Positions 63,060-64,000 of a stretch of 64,000 nucleotides of DNA are shown here, piece after piece; positions within the stretch are counted from its first letter, which is position 1, and each line of letters starts with the position of its first letter. Origin of the DNA: Glossina fuscipes (Eukaryota > Arthropoda > Insecta > Diptera > Glossinidae). The notes under the pieces were generated by a model that saw nothing but the letters and a program-made list of their open reading frames with translations, had not been told where the DNA came from and searched no databases. The position numbers and the translations under genes are program-made. The DNA lies in contig NW_023998476.1 of the NCBI RefSeq assembly GCF_014805625.2, forward strand, positions 1,073,888 through 1,137,887. The letters run 5' to 3'.

Positions 63060-63620
63060 ATCGACAATCTCTCAATCACATTACTGTAATACTTCTCCGA
63101 TTCATAGAAATGTGCAAGGGCCTGTTGAAACCATGTGAACGTCGAACCTTCGCACCGATTGCCTACATAGAAAAGAAATTTCCTATGGATTCTTGTTAGA
63201 TTCCCTATGTGGAGTTTGCCGCCGCCAGAAAGCCTTTGCTAAAAGAATGTTCCGAGTGTTCTTCTCTATCGATAGTATATAAATAAGTAAATGTGTGATC
63301 AGAGTTTGGAGTTAAGGTAATTCGACCAAATACAGCCTCAGATTGACCACCGTGAAGGATACGATTCTAGTTTACAGTATATGCGAGGGATTTCCGTTCT
63401 CTTTGGAGATAGGCATCTCTTTAGACAAGTGGGAGGACGTCTAAGATTTGGCAACCTGTTGATACTCAATTTTGTTTCTCCTTTTATTCACTTGCCTAAG
63501 CACTCAAAGGCGACTATGATTTTCTTACGTCATATTTATATAAAATGGTAGAATTTATTTCCTTAATAATATGAAAAGAATTATGCATGTAGGAGGGAAT
63601 AGCTTCGTGTTTGTTTATTT
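63060..63620 (+). pseudogene. BEL/Pao LTR-retrotransposon pol relic (RNase H to integrase junction)
   Basis: Two blocks keep the order and spacing of BEL/Pao pol. ITVILLRFIEMCKG (about 63081-63122) fits the RNase H-to-integrase linker pattern of an L-RFI helix. About 110 codons later FRQVGGRLRFGN followed by LPKHSKATMIFLRHIYIK (about 63420-63545) fits the LRVGGRL and LPKH-x-LIRH-H stretch that precedes the integrase zinc finger. Stops and frame changes interrupt both. Only this junction is recognised; no LTRs, gag, protease or RT are visible, and any continuation lies near or beyond the right edge. These elements replicate through virus-like particles; this remnant encodes nothing functional. 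Confidence 0.75.
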
Positions 63621-63945
63621 CTGATTACTTATGTATACGAGCTGCACAATGGACAGGATATGTAAAGTATTCTTTAATATTCATGCATCCTGCATATATA
63701 TATGTACATATACATATATATATATTTATACCTTAAGTATAACGCTTTACGCTTTACTTACCTCACTTTACATATCTATACGGTAAAGCAATACAAAGAG
63801 TGCAACATAGAGAGGACTGTACCACTGTGGTGTTGGTATAGTTTGGTAGAAAACCACAGCAACAACAATAGGTTATTATTTTCAGATTGACTGCAAACTG
63901 CATAGCTGTATGAGACGGAACTCAAACATTTAAGTATATATATAA

Positions 63946-63980
<35 letters not shown>

Positions 63981-64000
63981 ATAACAACAATTTGCAGTTA
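63621..64000. other. AT-rich right edge with TA tracts
   Basis: TA-rich runs lie at 63694-63726 and a (TA)n tract at 63950-63977. No gene is recognised. Confidence 0.5.
63950..63977. repeat. (TA)n microsatellite
   Basis: About 14 uninterrupted TA units. Confidence 0.95.

Overview
The window looks like non-coding chromosomal DNA of a higher fly, most likely tephritid-like. The basis is an AT-rich base composition, many A/T tracts and TA or CATA microsatellites, and only insect-type transposable-element debris as recognisable coding sequence. The species assignment is an impression, not something the sequence proves. There is no operon, CRISPR array, rRNA or intact tRNA gene, and no complete host gene.

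Layout. (1) 1-2.3 kb: the 5' part of an I/Jockey-type LINE on the minus strand. ORF1 has three zinc knuckles, one in-frame stop and a recent 52-codon tandem duplication. Behind it ORF2 opens with an intact apurinic-type endonuclease that runs off the left edge. (2) 5-12 kb: dispersed repeats, a decayed tRNA-derived SINE and a GC-rich block with strong hairpins (10.7-11.1 kb). (3) 12.76-12.87 kb: the only candidate host exon, a possible 3'-terminal exon with an RS-like peptide. (4) 13.9-32.5 kb: relics of mariner/IS630-type transposases (13.9-14.3, 18.0-18.2, 22.8-23.3, 31.6-32.5 kb), a SINE fragment (24.8 kb) and the 3' end of an I-type LINE (27.0-27.9 kb). (5) 37.7-48.9 kb: another SINE, a dispersed repeat with a 32-base palindrome, and a SINE nested tail-to-tail in the 3' end of an I-type LINE (48.2-48.9 kb). 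(6) 53.7-64 kb: a dispersed repeat, two minus-strand mariner relics (57.1-57.7 and 60.1-60.3 kb) and a BEL/Pao pol relic near the right edge.

The most informative observation is at 48.2-48.9 kb. The tRNA-derived SINE and the LINE share a 3' tail: an 11-base and a 19-base identical segment followed by TAA repeats. The SINE sits inside the LINE's own tail, flanked by a 10-base direct repeat. This points to a SINE/LINE partnership in which the SINE borrowed the LINE's 3' end for mobilisation. The remaining sequence is AT-rich DNA in which I see no gene; it could be intronic or intergenic.
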